DNA of 64,000 nucleotides, taken from the NCBI RefSeq assembly GCF_000238795.1, contig NZ_AFNK01000071.1:124001-188000 (forward strand), read 5' to 3'. Position 1 is the stretch's first letter; every line of letters begins with the position of its first letter. This document shows, piece by piece, positions 1 to 8,626 of this stretch. The position numbers were made by a program, and so were the translations under genes. The DNA is from Haemophilus sputorum CCUG 13788 (GTDB taxonomy: Bacteria; Pseudomonadota; Gammaproteobacteria; Enterobacterales; Pasteurellaceae). The notes beneath the pieces were generated by a model. That model had not been told where the DNA came from, did no database searches, and worked only from the letters and a program-made list of their open reading frames with translations.

Positions 1-1
1 C

Positions 2-238
2 GATATGGCAAAAGTGCTTGAACCTTATGCGCATGTTACAGATTTCGTTTGGTGCCAAGAAGAACCATTAAACCAAGGGGCGTGGTATTGTAGTAAACAT
101 AACTTTGAAGCTTCTATTCCAAAAGGCGCTTCATTGACTTTAGTCAGCCGCCCTGCATCAGCATCACCAGCGGTGGGTTATGTTTCATTACATAATCAGC
201 AACAACGTGAAATCATTGAAAAAGCATTAAGTTTATAA
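2..238 (+). CDS. sucA: 2-oxoglutarate dehydrogenase E1, C-terminal end (partial)
   Basis: This is the last 78 codons of the E1 subunit, which decarboxylates 2-oxoglutarate and passes the succinyl group to E2 in the TCA cycle. The 5' part lies outside the window. The visible tail has the usual E1 C-terminal features: a YAHVTDFVWCQEEPLNQGAW segment, then SRPASASPAVGY and a terminal QQREIIEKAL helix. It ends at a TAA, and sucB starts 69 bp downstream on the same strand, as in most proteobacterial sucAB operons. The internal ATG at position 5 is not a start. Confidence 0.95.
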   Translation, partial: DMAKVLEPYAHVTDFVWCQEEPLNQGAWYCSKHNFEASIPKGASLTLVSRPASASPAVGYVSLHNQQQREIIEKALSL

Positions 239-307
239 TCGCATAAACGATTGATGATAACCGAAGCAAATTCTTTCTTCGGTTATCCATAAAAAAGGAA
301 GAACAAA

Positions 308-1534
308 ATGACTATTGAAATTCTTACTCCCGTATTACCTGAATCTGTAGCTGATGCGACTGTCGCAACTTGGCATAAAAAAGCTGGGGACCGCATTAAG
401 CGCGATGAAGTTTTAGTGGAAATTGAAACGGATAAAGTGGTATTAGAAGTGCCGGCACCGGTTGATGGTGTATTAGCTGAAATTTTACAAGAAACTGGCG
501 CAACCGTTATTTCACAACAAGTTTTAGGTAAAATTTCTACACAACAAGCGGGCGATATTATTGAAACTTCTGCAAAACCTGATGTAGAACCAACCCCGAG
601 CGATCGCCACACTTCTGCGATTGAAAACGACCATTCTGATGCAGATTCTCAAGGCCCAGCCATTCGCCGTTTATTAGCTGAACACGGGATTGAAGCACAC
701 AAAGTACAAGGCACTGGCGTGGGCGGTCGTTTAACGCGCGAAGATATCAATGCTTATATTGCTAAACAACAAGCACAAACTGCAAGAACTGAAGCAAGCG
801 AATCCAATACAATCAGCACCGTTGCTTACTCTGCACGTAGTGAAAAACGCGTGCCGATGACCCGTTTACGTAAACGTATCGCAGAACGTTTATTAGAAGC
901 GAAAAACAGTACTGCAATGCTTACCACCTTTAATGAAGTGGATATGAAACCGATTATGGATTTACGCAAAACTTATGGCGATAAATTCGAAAAACAACAT
1001 GGTGTGCGATTAGGCTTTATGTCGTTCTACATTAAAGCTGTGGTGGAAGCATTAAAACGCTATCCTGAAGTTAACGCGTCTATTGATGGCGACGATGTGG
1101 TTTATCACAACTATTTCGACATCAGTATTGCTGTTTCTACCCCACGCGGTTTAGTTACTCCAGTAGTACGCAACTGCGACAAACTTTCGATGGCAGATAT
1201 TGAAAAAACCATCAAAGTGTTAGCTGAAAAAGGGCGTGACGGCAAACTCACCGTAGAAGATTTAACTGGTGGTAACTTCACGATTACCAATGGTGGTGTT
1301 TTTGGTTCATTGATGTCTACGCCAATTATCAACCCACCGCAAAGCGCCATTTTAGGCATGCATGCGATTAAAGAGCGTCCTGTTGCTGTAGATGGTCAGG
1401 TGGTAATTCGCCCAATGATGTATTTAGCGCTTTCTTACGATCACCGTTTAATTGATGGTCGTGAGTCTGTCGGCTTCTTAGTTGCTGTACGTGATTTATT
1501 AGAAGATCCAACACGCTTATTACTTGAAATTTAA
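308..1534 (+). CDS. sucB: Dihydrolipoyllysine-residue succinyltransferase (E2 of 2-oxoglutarate dehydrogenase)
   Basis: Core enzyme of the 2-oxoglutarate dehydrogenase complex; it moves the succinyl group from lipoate to CoA. The 408-aa protein has the standard order. There is one lipoyl domain (residues 1-77) with the lipoyl lysine at K43 in [11 protein letters not shown] short linker leads to the peripheral E3-binding domain (about 115-150, [13 protein letters not shown]...GRLTREDI). The catalytic domain runs from about 180 to the end, with the active-site motif DHRLIDG and catalytic His379. An AAAGGAAG ribosome-binding site precedes the ATG. It sits in line with sucA and sucCD, so succinyl-CoA production and use are co-located. 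Confidence 0.97.
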   Translation: MTIEILTPVLPESVADATVATWHKKAGDRIKRDEVLVEIETDKVVLEVPAPVDGVLAEILQETGATVISQQVLGKISTQQAGDIIETSAKPDVEPTPSDRHTSAIENDHSDADSQGPAIRRLLAEHGIEAHKVQGTGVGGRLTREDINAYIAKQQAQTARTEASESNTISTVAYSARSEKRVPMTRLRKRIAERLLEAKNSTAMLTTFNEVDMKPIMDLRKTYGDKFEKQHGVRLGFMSFYIKAVVEALKRYPEVNASIDGDDVVYHNYFDISIAVSTPRGLVTPVVRNCDKLSMADIEKTIKVLAEKGRDGKLTVEDLTGGNFTITNGGVFGSLMSTPIINPPQSAILGMHAIKERPVAVDGQVVIRPMMYLALSYDHRLIDGRESVGFLVAVRDLLEDPTRLLLEI

Positions 1535-1546
1535 GCCTTTTTACTA

Positions 1547-1580
1547 ATGGCCGTTTGAAATAAACAAGCGGTCATTTTTA
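1547..1580 (+). terminator. Imperfect inverted USS pair between sucB and sucC
   Basis: An exact USS (ACAAGCGGT, 1564-1572) lies next to a degenerate inverted copy (ATGGCCGTTTG, 1547-1557). Together they form an imperfect stem, followed by a short T run. Inverted USS pairs often serve as rho-independent terminators in Pasteurellaceae. Here it would end or attenuate sucAB transcription before sucC. Function is inferred. Confidence 0.5.
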
Positions 1581-1642
1581 TACTGGCATTTGCAAATTTT
1601 CACAAAAATTTAGTCTCGACTTATTTAGTAAAAGGAGAAGGT

Positions 1643-2809
1643 ATGAATCTACATGAATACCAAGCCAAACAGATTTTAGCGGAATATCAACTTCCAATTA
1701 GCCAAGGTATTGTATGCCAATCTGCCGATGAAGTTGCCAGTGCTTTAAAACGCCTAAACGGTGAATCATGGGCAGCCAAATGTCAGATTCATGGTGGTGG
1801 TCGAGGAAAAGCCGGTGGTGTGAAATTAGTTCACAATGAAGAAGAAGCTCGTCGCTTTGCCGATCTTTGGTTAGGTCAACGTTTAGTGACTTTCCAAACC
1901 GATGCGCAAGGCCAGCCTGTTGATTACATTTACATTGAAGAAACCTGTCAAATTGCACAAGAACTTTATTTAAGTGCCGTGATTGACCGCAGTGCACAAA
2001 AAATCGTGTTTATTGCTTCTTCTGCGGGTGGAATGAACATTGAAGAAGTCGCAGCTCAAACACCACATTTGCTTTTTAAAACCGAAATCGACCCGCTTGT
2101 AGGCGGACAACCCTATCAAGGCAGAGAGTTAGCCTTCAAATTAGGGTTAAAAGAAAAAGCGGTTCATCAATTTGCTGATCTTTTCGTGAAACTTGCTAAA
2201 CTCTTTGTTGAGAAAGATTTAGCTCTACTTGAAATCAACCCGTTAATTCTTACCCCTGATAATAAGTTGATTTGCTTAGATGGCAAAATGATTGTGGATA
2301 ATAACGCTCTTTATCGCCAACCTGCGCTAAAAGCGATGCAAGATCCAAAACAAGAAGACCCACGAGAAGCAGAAGCGGCTGAATGGGAGCTTAACTATGT
2401 TGCATTAGACGGCAATATTGGCTGTATGGTAAACGGTGCAGGGCTTGCAATGGGCACTATGGATATTGTGAAATTACATGGCGGTCAACCTGCTAACTTC
2501 TTAGATGTTGGTGGTGGCGCAACGAAAGAGCGTGTTGCCCAAGCATTTAAACTAATTCTTTCGGATAGCAAAGTGAAAGCCGTGTTAGTTAACATTTTCG
2601 GCGGTATTGTGCGTTGTGACTTAATTGCCGATGGTATTATTGCAGCCTTCAATGAAGTGGGCGTGCATGTGCCAGTCATTGTTCGACTTGAAGGCACTAA
2701 CGCAGAGCAAGGGCGTGAAATTCTTGCCAAAAGTGGATTAAGCATTATTCCAGCAAAAAGTTTAACAGAAGCAGCAACACTTTCTGTTCGTGCAGCGGAG
2801 GAAAATTAA
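1643..2809 (+). CDS. sucC: Succinate-CoA ligase, beta subunit
   Basis: Beta subunit of succinyl-CoA synthetase, which makes succinate and ATP/GTP from succinyl-CoA. It has 388 aa, the usual length. The N-terminal ATP-grasp fold begins [12 protein letters not shown] with a [17 protein letters not shown] nucleotide loop. The CoA-ligase domain carries the [19 protein letters not shown] and NFLDVGGGA motifs and the [10 protein letters not shown] segment. An AAAGGAGAAGG Shine-Dalgarno precedes the ATG. Its TAA touches the sucD ATG directly, so the two subunits are probably translated in a coupled way. Confidence 0.97.
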   Translation: MNLHEYQAKQILAEYQLPISQGIVCQSADEVASALKRLNGESWAAKCQIHGGGRGKAGGVKLVHNEEEARRFADLWLGQRLVTFQTDAQGQPVDYIYIEETCQIAQELYLSAVIDRSAQKIVFIASSAGGMNIEEVAAQTPHLLFKTEIDPLVGGQPYQGRELAFKLGLKEKAVHQFADLFVKLAKLFVEKDLALLEINPLILTPDNKLICLDGKMIVDNNALYRQPALKAMQDPKQEDPREAEAAEWELNYVALDGNIGCMVNGAGLAMGTMDIVKLHGGQPANFLDVGGGATKERVAQAFKLILSDSKVKAVLVNIFGGIVRCDLIADGIIAAFNEVGVHVPVIVRLEGTNAEQGREILAKSGLSIIPAKSLTEAATLSVRAAEEN

Positions 2810-3679
2810 ATGGCGATTTTAATTGATAAAAATACAAAAGTAATCTGCCAAGGTTTTACTGGTGGACAAGGAACATTCCATAGTGAACAAGCCTTAGCTT
2901 ATGGTACCCAATTAGTAGGTGGTGTCTCTCCTAATAAAGGTGGCACAATACATTTAGGCTTACCTGTATTTAACACCGTGCGTGAAGCCGTAGAAGCCAC
3001 TGGCGCAACAGCAACGGTTATCTATGTACCAGCTGCTTTTTGTAAAGATGCCATTTTAGAAGCGATTGATGCTGGTATTCAATTAATTGTTTGTATTACC
3101 GAAGGCATTCCAACCTTGGATATGGTGCTAGTAAAACAAAAATTAAAAGAAACTGGCGTGCGTATGATTGGGCCTAACTGCCCAGGCGTCATTACACCAG
3201 GTGAATGCAAAATCGGCATTATGCCAGGCAGCATTCATAAAAAAGGTAAAGTCGGCATTGTTTCCCGTTCAGGTACGCTTACTTATGAAGCGGTAAAACA
3301 AACTACCGATGAAGGTTTTGGGCAATCAACTTGCGTAGGCATCGGTGGTGACCCAATTCCAGGTTCTAACTTTATTGATATTCTTAAACTCTTCCAAGAA
3401 GATCCTGAAACAGAAGCGATTGTCATGATTGGTGAAATTGGTGGCACTGCAGAAGAAGAAGCGGCAGCGTTCATTAAAACAAATGTAACGAAACCTGTTG
3501 TGAGCTACATTGCTGGTGTGACTGCACCAAAAGGTAAACGAATGGGGCACGCAGGCGCAATTATCAGTGGTGGAAAAGGCACAGCCGATGAAAAATTTGC
3601 AGCCTTAGAAGTCGCAGGCGTGAAAACGGTAAGAAGCCTAGCCGATATCGGCCAAGCGCTTAAAAGCTTACTTGGCTAA
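2810..3679 (+). CDS. sucD: Succinate-CoA ligase, alpha subunit
   Basis: CoA-binding, phosphohistidine-carrying subunit of succinyl-CoA synthetase, 289 aa. The N-terminal Rossmann CoA-binding region contains [16 protein letters not shown]. The phosphorylated histidine is His247 in [14 protein letters not shown]. It starts immediately after the sucC stop codon, and its ribosome-binding site (CGGAGG) lies inside the end of sucC. It is followed by a strong hairpin inside an IS remnant (3734-3775), probably the operon's transcription end. Confidence 0.97.
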   Translation: MAILIDKNTKVICQGFTGGQGTFHSEQALAYGTQLVGGVSPNKGGTIHLGLPVFNTVREAVEATGATATVIYVPAAFCKDAILEAIDAGIQLIVCITEGIPTLDMVLVKQKLKETGVRMIGPNCPGVITPGECKIGIMPGSIHKKGKVGIVSRSGTLTYEAVKQTTDEGFGQSTCVGIGGDPIPGSNFIDILKLFQEDPETEAIVMIGEIGGTAEEEAAAFIKTNVTKPVVSYIAGVTAPKGKRMGHAGAIISGGKGTADEKFAALEVAGVKTVRSLADIGQALKSLLG

Positions 3680-3733
3680 CCTTCAGTATTTTGTAAATTT
3701 TTAGCCATATAGGACAAAATAGTTGGTAAAAAG

Positions 3734-3775
3734 GTGCTTAAAGCCTTATAGTACAAGGCTTTAAGCACACTTTTT
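3734..3775 (+). terminator. Strong hairpin terminator downstream of sucD, inside the IS remnant
   Basis: A perfect 14-bp stem (GTGCTTAAAGCCTT, 3734-3747, pairing with 3755-3768) has a 7-nt loop and is followed by a T run. It lies 15 bp inside the left inverted repeat. It could end sucCD transcription, and in an intact IS it would block outside transcription from reaching the transposase gene. Confidence 0.8.
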
Positions 3776-3784
3776 GAAATATGA

Positions 3785-3913
3785 ATAAAAAACTGTCCTT
3801 TTTGCTTACACTCTTCTATTCAGAAGCATGTCAGACAAAATAATCTTCAACGCTATAAATGTTTCCATTGCAATAAAACATTTACGTTTAAATCTAAATT
3901 AAATCCTAACTAA
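3785..3913 (+). pseudogene. Transposase N-terminal zinc-ribbon fragment
   Basis: Translated in the frame of 3785, this reads ...NCPFCLHSSIQKHVRQ... followed by QRYKCFHCNKTFTFKSKLNP and a stop at 3911-3913. The two CxxC pairs and the QRYxCxxCxKTF block are typical of the N-terminal zinc ribbon of IS1/IS1595-type transposases. There is no start codon in this frame: an in-frame TGA sits just upstream and the nearby ATG at 3781 is in another frame. The catalytic domain is missing. It is a dead remnant inside the 3704-3952 element. Confidence 0.75.
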
Positions 3914-3987
3914 ATTTGGTTAGATTGTTCCGTTGGTTTTGTCCTATATGCCGAGATATATTAAATTAAGTATTAAAAAATAGATAA

Positions 3988-4061
3988 TGGAGGCGTGTCC
4001 CGGAGTCGAACCGAGCTACATGGATTTGCAATCCAGTGCATAACCGCTTTGCTAACACGCC
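3988..4061 (-). tRNA. tRNA-Cys (GCA)
   Basis: The minus strand folds as a 74-nt tRNA with acceptor stem GGCGTGT/ACACGCC, discriminator T, encoded CCA, a TTCGACTC T-loop region and the anticodon loop TTGCAAA (anticodon GCA). It lies 23 bp downstream of tRNA-Gly and is presumably cotranscribed with it, as in the glyW-cysT arrangement known from other gammaproteobacteria. No leucine tRNA follows; the IS remnant begins there instead. Confidence 0.96.
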
Positions 4062-4084
4062 TAAGATTTGAACGATGAAGAAAA

Positions 4085-4160
<76 letters not shown>

Positions 4161-4191
4161 GTTTGGAGGTTCTCTAGAAGAGATGCTGCGT

Positions 4192-4219
4192 ATTTTACGG
4201 ATTTTAAGAGTGCTGTCAA
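4192..4219 (-). promoter_or_regulatory. Sigma-70 promoter of the tRNA-Gly/tRNA-Cys unit
   Basis: On the minus strand a perfect -35 TTGACA (4214-4219) and a -10 TAAAAT (4192-4197) are separated by 16 bp. A GC-rich ACGCAGC discriminator follows, as expected for a stringently controlled stable-RNA promoter. Transcription would start about 25 bp before the tRNA-Gly 5' end. Confidence 0.75.
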
Positions 4220-4243
4220 ACAGAAATTTTAAAAATAATTTTA

Positions 4244-4272
4244 TATGCCGAAAAATTCTGCATTATGCCGAA
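4244..4272 (+). repeat. Two 9-bp direct repeats 20 bp apart upstream of afuA
   Basis: TATGCCGAA occurs at 4244-4252 and again at 4264-4272, exactly 20 bp apart (about two helical turns), some 90-115 bp before the afuA start and divergent from the tRNA promoter. The spacing suits a dimeric activator bound on one DNA face. No regulator is identified; this is inference from spacing alone. Confidence 0.45.
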
Positions 4273-4359
4273 CTTTTATTAGCAAGATACATTGCAATAA
4301 GGAAATTAAATGCTACACTTGGCAACTCAATTCCCCTAATATATGTAGGATTATAACAC

Positions 4360-5406
4360 ATGAAACACGCATTAAAAAAAATCACATTAGCTAGCAGCTT
4401 AGCAATCGCTGCACTTACATCGCAAAGTGCTCAGGCAGAAGGAAGACTTACCATTTATTGCACTGTGCAAAATCAAGCATGTGAAGATGTTGCGCAGCGC
4501 TTTAGTCAAAAGTATGATGTGAAAACCTCTTTTATTCAAGCTAGTACAGGTACTGTATTAGGTAAATTAAAAGCTGAAAAAGATAATCCACAGGCTGATG
4601 TTTGGTATGGCGGTACGATTGAACCTCACTTTCAAGCAGGAGAGTTAGGTTTACTTGAGGCATATCGTCCGAAAAATCAGGCTAATATTCTGCCTCAATT
4701 TAAAAATTTAATGAGTTCATCGAAAGGGGAATATACCTCTGCTACATATATGTTAGTGTTGGGAATTGGCGTAAATACGGAGAAACTTGCAAAATTAGGC
4801 TTACCAATGCCGAAAACATGGGATGATTTACTTGACCCAAAACTTAGTGGTGAAATTCAGCTGCCAGATCCTCGTTCATCAGGCACAACCTTTACAGCAA
4901 TGGCAACCTTTATCTCTTTAATGGGAGAGGAAAAAGCCTTTGAATATTTGAAGAAATTAGATCAAAACATTTCGCAATATCCAAAAAGTAATTTAGTCAC
5001 CACGAATTTAACACGTGGTGAAATTACAGAAAGTATTGGTTTTATTCATGCTTATACTACGGAAAAAGAAAAAGGGGCACCGATTGAATATGTGATTCCA
5101 GAAGGCAAAGTGGGTTATGCATTAGGTGGAACAAGCATTATCAAAAATGCACGTAATTTAGAAAACGCGAAATTATTTGCAGATTTTGTGCTATCTAAAG
5201 AAATTCAAGAAATGCCATGGCGTGATCACAAACTTTACCAAATTCCAGTCACCGTAGATGCGCAAGCCTCAGAGAAATCGCCAGAGCCGAAAAAATTAGA
5301 TTTAATCGAATTTGATTTTGATAAATTTGGTTCGAGCGAAGAAGGCAAGCGTTTGATTGATAAATGGTTAAATGATGTCAAACTTGCTAATAAATTAACA
5401 AAATAA
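4360..5406 (+). CDS. afuA: ABC transporter periplasmic binding protein, AfuA/FbpA family
   Basis: Periplasmic solute-binding protein of an ABC importer, 348 aa with a Sec signal peptide (MKHALKKITLASSLAIAALTSQSAQA, cut before EGRL). The mature part has the AfuA-type features QADVWYGGTIEPHFQA, LPDPRSSGTTFTA and YALGGTSIIKNARN. Family members were named ferric-binding, but AfuA of Actinobacillus pleuropneumoniae was shown to bind hexose phosphates. The sequence groups with AfuA rather than HitA/FbpA, so a sugar phosphate is as likely as Fe3+. It heads an operon with afuB and afuC. Gene family assignment is firm; substrate is open. Confidence 0.85.
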   Translation: MKHALKKITLASSLAIAALTSQSAQAEGRLTIYCTVQNQACEDVAQRFSQKYDVKTSFIQASTGTVLGKLKAEKDNPQADVWYGGTIEPHFQAGELGLLEAYRPKNQANILPQFKNLMSSSKGEYTSATYMLVLGIGVNTEKLAKLGLPMPKTWDDLLDPKLSGEIQLPDPRSSGTTFTAMATFISLMGEEKAFEYLKKLDQNISQYPKSNLVTTNLTRGEITESIGFIHAYTTEKEKGAPIEYVIPEGKVGYALGGTSIIKNARNLENAKLFADFVLSKEIQEMPWRDHKLYQIPVTVDAQASEKSPEPKKLDLIEFDFDKFGSSEEGKRLIDKWLNDVKLANKLTK

Positions 5407-5420
5407 TCTAATGAAATGTC

Positions 5421-5478
5421 GCAAGCGGTTAATTCTTTGTTACACTTTGCAAAAAGTTACACAAAATTAACCGCTTGT
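5421..5478 (+). repeat. Inverted USS pair between afuA and afuB
   Basis: CAAGCGGTTAATT (5422-5434) and its complement (5465-5477) form a 13-bp stem with a 30-nt loop. The second arm carries an exact USS. The hairpin lies just after the afuA stop and overlaps the first codons of the longest afuB reading frame. It may stabilise the afuA transcript 3' end or reduce readthrough into the permease gene. Confidence 0.7.
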
Positions 5479-5487
5479 TTTCTCTTT

Positions 5488-7497
5488 ATGTTGCGTATTT
5501 CTTCTTATTTATGGCTTGGGCTGTCGCTACTTGCCTTTTTTGTTTTGCCGAGTCGAGCGCTATATTATGGTTTGGCCGAATCTACCGTAGATGAAGTTCA
5601 TGCGGCGATGGGCTATGCGCAATATAATCTTAGTTGGTTCTGGTTTGCCTTGCCTTGGCTGTTGCCAATTCTTGCTAAATTACAACGCCCAAAGTGGAAC
5701 GTTATCTTTCTGATAGCCATTACACTGTTTGTGTTGATTTCAGCTAAACTGACTCAATTTAGTTTAGGCTATTCTAGCATTGTACTTTTTATTACCCTAA
5801 CCGCACTTCTGGTTGAAAACCTGGCTAAGCTCCAGTTTATGCAAGGTGACCGTTTTATTATTGCTGCCTTTATTGGCATGTTAATTATTATCGGGCTATT
5901 TATTGTCTATCCTACGGGGATACTTTTTAGCACACTGTTTTATAGCGAAGGGCAATTCAATCTTTCCCATAGCTTAAGTGTATTTTCCCAGCCACAAATG
6001 GGGCGAGTAATTTTAAATTCACTGTCAGTTTCAGGTGCGGTTGGGCTGCTTTCTACTTTCTTCGGACTGCTATTCGCCCTTTACACCACGCGAATTGGTA
6101 AGCGAACTCGCTTTATTAGTAAGACCTTTTCGATGTTGCCTATTGTAACTCCACCTTTTGTGGTTGGACTGGGTATTGCAATGTTGTTTGGTCGCGCAGG
6201 GTATGTGACAGAGTTTTTAGTTAATTATCTCGGTATGAGTAAAAATTGGCTTTATGGCTTTAATGGTATTGCAATTTCTCATACTTTGGCATTAACACCA
6301 ATGGCTTTCATGATTATTGAAGGCGCACTAAAAGCGATTCCGGCAACGCTAGAAGAGGCTGGATATACTTTACACGCTTCACGTAACCAAATTTTCTTTT
6401 ATGTATTATTGCCACTCCTGAAACCTGCACTAGCGAACGCTTTTTTGATTACGTTTATTCAATCATTAGCTGATTTTAGTACGCCATTTGTATTGGGTGG
6501 GGATTTTGATGTTCTTGCCAGCCAAATTTATTTTTATATGGTGGGCGCAAATCCTGATTATGCGATTGCGGCAACTTTGGGTAGTCTTTTGTTGCTGGTT
6601 TCACTGGCCATCTTTTTTGTCCAGCATTATTGGCTTGGTAAGCAATCTTATGTTACGCAATCTGGCAAAATGAGCCATGCGAATCGTCAAGCGCTACCAC
6701 TGGGCATAAAATATCTCGTGATTGTGGCATTAAGTTGCTGGGCATTATTTAATTTAGTGCTTTATGGCTCAATTTTCTTTGGCAGTTTTACCGTGAACTG
6801 GGGAGTAAATCATAGTTTTACCTTTGAAAATTACCAAAAATTATTCGGACAAGGCATTGATTTTGGCGGTTTCCCTTCTTTGATTCAAACTGTGTTATAT
6901 GCACTTTGTGCCGCGCCAATCACAGCATTAGTTGGTTTATTATTAGCTTATTTAACTACCCGTAAAACATTTAAAGGGCGTGAGAGTTTAGCTTTTTTAA
7001 CGCTATTATGTTTTGCGGTTCCTGGCACTGTGGCTGGTGTTTCGTATTTATTAGCATTTAATCAATCGCCAATTTATTTAACGGGCACGAGTGCGATTAT
7101 TGTGCTTTCAATGGTGACTCGCAATATGCCCGTTGGGATGCGTTCTGCAATTGCAGCATTAAATCAAATTGATAAATCGTTAGAAGAAGCGGCATTCACG
7201 CTTAAAGCAAATGGTTGGAAAACGTTGGTTTATGTTGTATTTCCATTATTAAAACCCGCGTTGTTGTCGGCATTAGTCAGCAGTTTTGTGCGCTCAATGA
7301 CAACCATTAGTGCGATTATTTTCTTAGTGACGCCAACAACCCGAGTCGCAACCTCTTATATTTTAAATCGTGTCGAAGATGGGGATTACGGTTTAGCTAT
7401 CGCTTATGGGGCAACCTTAATTGTGACGATGATGAGTATTATCTTAATTTTTAACTTATTACTGGCGCCAAGAATGCGCGCAGATAGTGTGCGATAA
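5488..7497 (+). CDS. afuB: ABC transporter permease, AfuB/FbpB family (fused double permease)
   Basis: Inner-membrane permease made of two fused binding-protein-dependent transport modules. Each has the EAA-type cytoplasmic loop that contacts the ATPase (EEAGYTLHASRNQIFFYVLLPLLKPA in the first half, EEAAFTLKANGWKTLVYVVFPLLKPA in the second). I chose the ATG at 5488 (669 aa, MLRISSYLWLG). The longer frame from 5416 (693 aa) would translate an inverted USS hairpin into an unrelated polar leader. Neither start has a strong Shine-Dalgarno. It lies between afuA and afuC with short gaps. Confidence 0.85.
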   Translation: MLRISSYLWLGLSLLAFFVLPSRALYYGLAESTVDEVHAAMGYAQYNLSWFWFALPWLLPILAKLQRPKWNVIFLIAITLFVLISAKLTQFSLGYSSIVLFITLTALLVENLAKLQFMQGDRFIIAAFIGMLIIIGLFIVYPTGILFSTLFYSEGQFNLSHSLSVFSQPQMGRVILNSLSVSGAVGLLSTFFGLLFALYTTRIGKRTRFISKTFSMLPIVTPPFVVGLGIAMLFGRAGYVTEFLVNYLGMSKNWLYGFNGIAISHTLALTPMAFMIIEGALKAIPATLEEAGYTLHASRNQIFFYVLLPLLKPALANAFLITFIQSLADFSTPFVLGGDFDVLASQIYFYMVGANPDYAIAATLGSLLLLVSLAIFFVQHYWLGKQSYVTQSGKMSHANRQALPLGIKYLVIVALSCWALFNLVLYGSIFFGSFTVNWGVNHSFTFENYQKLFGQGIDFGGFPSLIQTVLYALCAAPITALVGLLLAYLTTRKTFKGRESLAFLTLLCFAVPGTVAGVSYLLAFNQSPIYLTGTSAIIVLSMVTRNMPVGMRSAIAALNQIDKSLEEAAFTLKANGWKTLVYVVFPLLKPALLSALVSSFVRSMTTISAIIFLVTPTTRVATSYILNRVEDGDYGLAIAYGATLIVTMMSIILIFNLLLAPRMRADSVR

Positions 7498-7505
7498 GGA
7501 GGAAT

Positions 7506-8537
7506 ATGAGCGCATTTCTTGAATTGAAAAAGATTTCCAAGCAATTTGGGCAAAATAAAATTGTGACCGATTTTAATCTCAGCATCGAAAAAGGCAAAAT
7601 GGTGACAATTCTAGGCCCCTCTGGCTGTGGTAAAACAACGATTTTACGCCTAATTGCAGGCCTTGAGCTTGCAACAAGCGGTCAGATTTTGTTAGAAAAT
7701 AACGAAATTGGACAACTTGCCCCGCAGTATCGAGATATTGGCATCGTGTTTCAATCTTATGCGCTTTTCCCACATTTAACGATTGGTGAGAATGTAGGAT
7801 TTAGCTTGAAAATGGCTGGTGTAAAGAAAACAGAGCGACTTGAGCGAGTAAAAGAGGCTTTAGCATTAGTTGAGCTTGCAGGCTTTGAAGATCGCTTTAT
7901 CGATCAGATTTCGGGTGGGCAACAACAGCGTGTGGCGCTAGCCAGAGCTTTGGTATTGAAACCGAAAATTTTATTGTTTGACGAGCCACTTTCTAATTTA
8001 GATAGCAATTTGCGTCAAGTTATGCGTGAGAAAATTCGCGCATTACAACAACGATTAAATATCACTGCGGTATATGTCACACATGACCAAAGTGAGGCTT
8101 TTGCCGTTTCAGATCAAATTGTGGTGATGGATAAAGGGCAGATTGTTCAACAAGGCAGCCCAGAGCAGCTTTATCAAGCACCAAAAAATCAATTTATCGC
8201 CCAATTTATGGGTGAGGCTAGCTTTGTTCCAGCCAAGAAAAAGGGCGATAAAATAACGGTGGGTTCACAAACAATTAGGTTAGAAAGTACATTAGCTGAT
8301 GGTGATTGCCGATTAGGCATTCGCCCAGAAGCCATTCGATTATCTCCTGCAAAACCAGATTCAAATACCGCAGCCAAAGTGCTCAAAGCCGATTATATGG
8401 GCGCTTATTTGGAACTGCATTTGGATTGGCAAGGTTCGCCCTTATTAGCGAAGGTCTCTTCTGCTAGTTTTGAGCGCGAAATTACCCATTATGAAATGGC
8501 TTTTGCACCGAAAGGGCTGTTTTTACTCCCTGCGTAG
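7506..8537 (+). CDS. afuC: ABC transporter ATP-binding protein, AfuC/FbpC family
   Basis: ATPase of the afuABC importer, 343 aa. Walker A is GPSGCGKTT, the Q-loop lies in VFQSYALFPH, the signature is SGGQQQR, Walker B is ILLFDEPLSNLD and the switch histidine is in VTHDQ. A C-terminal TOBE-like domain (about 240-343, GIRPEAI) follows, as in FbpC/PotA-type ATPases. It starts 8 bp after afuB behind AAGGAGGAAT. An exact USS lies in the coding region at 7674. A USS hairpin ends the operon. Confidence 0.9.
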   Translation: MSAFLELKKISKQFGQNKIVTDFNLSIEKGKMVTILGPSGCGKTTILRLIAGLELATSGQILLENNEIGQLAPQYRDIGIVFQSYALFPHLTIGENVGFSLKMAGVKKTERLERVKEALALVELAGFEDRFIDQISGGQQQRVALARALVLKPKILLFDEPLSNLDSNLRQVMREKIRALQQRLNITAVYVTHDQSEAFAVSDQIVVMDKGQIVQQGSPEQLYQAPKNQFIAQFMGEASFVPAKKKGDKITVGSQTIRLESTLADGDCRLGIRPEAIRLSPAKPDSNTAAKVLKADYMGAYLELHLDWQGSPLLAKVSSASFEREITHYEMAFAPKGLFLLPA

Positions 8538-8562
8538 AATGAGTAAAAGTTTCATAAAAAAT

Positions 8563-8606
8563 AACCGCTTGTAACCAATTATTTGGCATAACAAGCGGTT
8601 AAATTT
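8563..8606 (+). terminator. USS-pair terminator of afuABC
   Basis: Two exact USS copies in opposite orientation (8564-8572 and 8591-8599) form a 10-bp stem AACCGCTTGT/ACAAGCGGTT with an 18-nt loop, followed by AAATTTT. It sits 25 bp after the afuC stop. Confidence 0.75.
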
Positions 8607-8610
8607 TGGT

Positions 8611-8626
8611 GGCATATAGGACAAAA
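8611..8626 (+). repeat. Solo copy of the IS-remnant terminal repeat
   Basis: GGCATATAGGACAAAA is identical to the right terminal repeat of the 3704-3952 element and differs by one base from the left. No partner end or transposase sequence is seen nearby. It lies directly between the afuC and purF terminators. It could be what remains after a larger deletion, or an end left by recombination between copies. Confidence 0.65.

Larger units (their letters stand above)
3704..3952. mobile_element. Degenerate insertion-sequence remnant bounded by 16-bp inverted repeats
   Basis: The left end GCCATATAGGACAAAA (3704-3719) and right end (3937-3952, reverse complement GGCATATAGGACAAAA) are inverted repeats matching 15 of 16 bases. 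The 249 bp between them hold a strong hairpin just inside the left end and a frame-damaged fragment of a zinc-ribbon transposase. The size and broken frame suggest a large internal deletion of an IS. The zinc ribbon resembles IS1 InsA and IS1595-family transposases; I cannot assign the family. It fills the 310-bp gap between sucD and the tRNA genes. A third, solo copy of the repeat lies at 8611-8626. Confidence 0.75.

Noticed and set aside
5416-5487. N-terminal extension of afuB starting at ATG 5416
   Set aside because: The leader would encode both arms of an inverted USS pair and has no family resemblance; ATG 5488 gives a normal start.
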